A stretch of 64,000 bases of DNA, from positions 248,001 to 312,000 of the forward strand of contig JAQOOI010000022.1 in assembly GCA_028554645.1 (NCBI GenBank), read 5' to 3'. Position 1 is the first letter of the stretch; every line of letters starts with the position of its first letter. Under the pieces are notes generated by a model. That model made no database searches. It saw only the letters and a list, made by a program, of their open reading frames with translations, and had not been told where the DNA came from. This DNA is from Omphalotus guepiniiformis. Taxonomy: Eukaryota > Basidiomycota > Agaricomycetes > Agaricales > Omphalotaceae. The position numbers and the translations under genes were made by a program. Positions 63,252 through 64,000 of the stretch are shown here, one piece after another.

Positions 63252-64000
63252 ATGGTTAATTTAACGACGTCTGTTGGTGTTGGATTGGAGAGAGCCCAAG
63301 GTGGATCGGGTGTACCCCAGGTCAACGGGAACGAGCACGAGCGTTACAGCGGTGGGATGACGCTTGACACTGGACATAGTGACGGGCATATGTCGATGAT
63401 GGTATCGCCATCGACTTCTACTTCAGCGACATCGTCGCAGCAGTTCCCTCACCCAGCGCCACCAACTCTTCCTCATCAACACAATATGCCTACCTCTTCA
63501 GCTACGTCATCTTCCTCGATTTCTCACGGACACTCTCAGCAGTCACATTCAACAGTTCGCCATGCACAACAGGCCCAACTTCCGTCACCGGAGGCTATGC
63601 AACCTACGTCCCGATTTCTTGCGTGCCTTCGGTGCAGAGGCAAGAAAGCGAAGTGTGATAATTTGGACACGGTGTGTCGGGCTTGTGCGAAAGCTCATGC
63701 GGAATGTGTGAGGCCGAGTGGGAGAAGGAGGAAGAGAACGCGGAGAGAGATGGAAGAAGCTGAAAGGGAACGAGAGCGAGAGAGAATGGAAGGATTAGAT
63801 CTGACAGATAGTCGAGGTGGGAGTAAAAGAGTAAGAGACGCAGGGTTAACCACTAATAGTCCCATAACGGTGAGATCTGTACGTTCGAGAAGCATTCATT
63901 TTCTTTTTGTCTTGCTACATACTTATATTGACTAAAACACGTGTATAGGATCAGCAAATTCCTCAGCAAACGCCCTACCCACAGAGCATATACTACGTCC
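63252..64000 (+). CDS. Zn2Cys6 transcription factor, N-terminal part (cut by right edge)
   Basis: Fungal-specific binuclear zinc-cluster DNA-binding protein. After about 120 residues of Ser/His/Gln-rich sequence, the cluster C-L-R-C-R-G-K-K-A-K-C, then C-R-A-C six residues later and a final C, fits C-x2-C-x6-C-x6-C-x2-C-x6-C. It is followed by the basic linker SGRRRKRTRREMEEAERERE, which would continue as a coiled-coil dimerisation element. An intron begins near 63870 (GTGAGA or GTACGT) and ends GTATAG at about 63949; the protein continues DQQIPQQTPYP to the window edge. The remaining regulatory domain is outside. Targets cannot be inferred. Confidence 0.92.

Overview
The window looks like a gene-dense chromosomal segment of a basidiomycete fungus, most likely an Agaricomycete. 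Most genes are broken by many 45-65 nt GT-AG introns. The proteins are typical fungal ones: ISWI, SMC4, Hsp12-like, Zn2Cys6, a QDE-1-type RNA-dependent RNA polymerase (RdRP) and GPI-anchored chitin deacetylase. Two membrane families common in mushroom-forming fungi, DUF6533 and DUF6534, are also present. No bacterial-style operons, CRISPR arrays or rRNA genes were seen.

Layout. 0-8.2 kb: the 5' end of a histone H3 gene, an EthD-fold protein, an ethanolamine/cholinephosphotransferase and an EI24/Rrt8-like membrane protein. 8.4-9.1 kb: a non-coding DNA element with long inverted repeats and a 6-bp target duplication. 9.5-12.4 kb: a predicted HeLo/MLKL-like helical-bundle protein with a Gly/Asn-rich motif near its C-terminus, then a PRXL2/AAED1-type thioredoxin-fold protein. 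13-17.7 kb: two convergent DUF6534 membrane proteins. 18.5-22.8 kb: ISWI. 23.3-27.3 kb: three paralogous genes of unknown function with mitochondrial-like leaders and one membrane span, then an intron-containing tRNA-Arg(ACG). 28-38.9 kb: RWD-DUF1115 protein, SMC4, a CDK-like kinase, an ankyrin protein and an Hsp12-like protein. 40.2-45.4 kb: RdRP. 47.9-50.1 kb: chitin deacetylase. 51-55 kb: a DUF6533 receptor-like protein and a multi-span membrane protein. 55.4-57.7 kb: a fusion of a PD-(D/E)XK-like domain and a kinase-like domain, between diverged direct repeats. 58-62.2 kb: a dihydroxyacetone-synthase-like transketolase divergent from a short-chain dehydrogenase. The right edge cuts a Zn2Cys6 transcription factor.

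How genes relate. Most neighbours look like independent housekeeping or accessory genes. The clearest functional pairings are the divergent transketolase/SDR pair (sugar/polyol or C1-C3 carbon metabolism, inferred) and the kinase/ankyrin pair sharing a 181-bp divergent promoter. The accessory interest lies in the three-paralogue cluster, the HeLo-like protein and the nuclease-kinase fusion. A second theme is splicing: catalytic motifs are encoded on 9-12 nt microexons (CxxC of the PRXL2-like protein, DxDGD of RdRP), GC-AG introns with an identical GCGAGT donor occur in two genes, and one or two introns appear to have arisen from short tandem duplications.

Exon boundaries were worked out by hand from splice signals, reading phase and recognised family motifs. 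Where only the outer limits are secure, this is stated.
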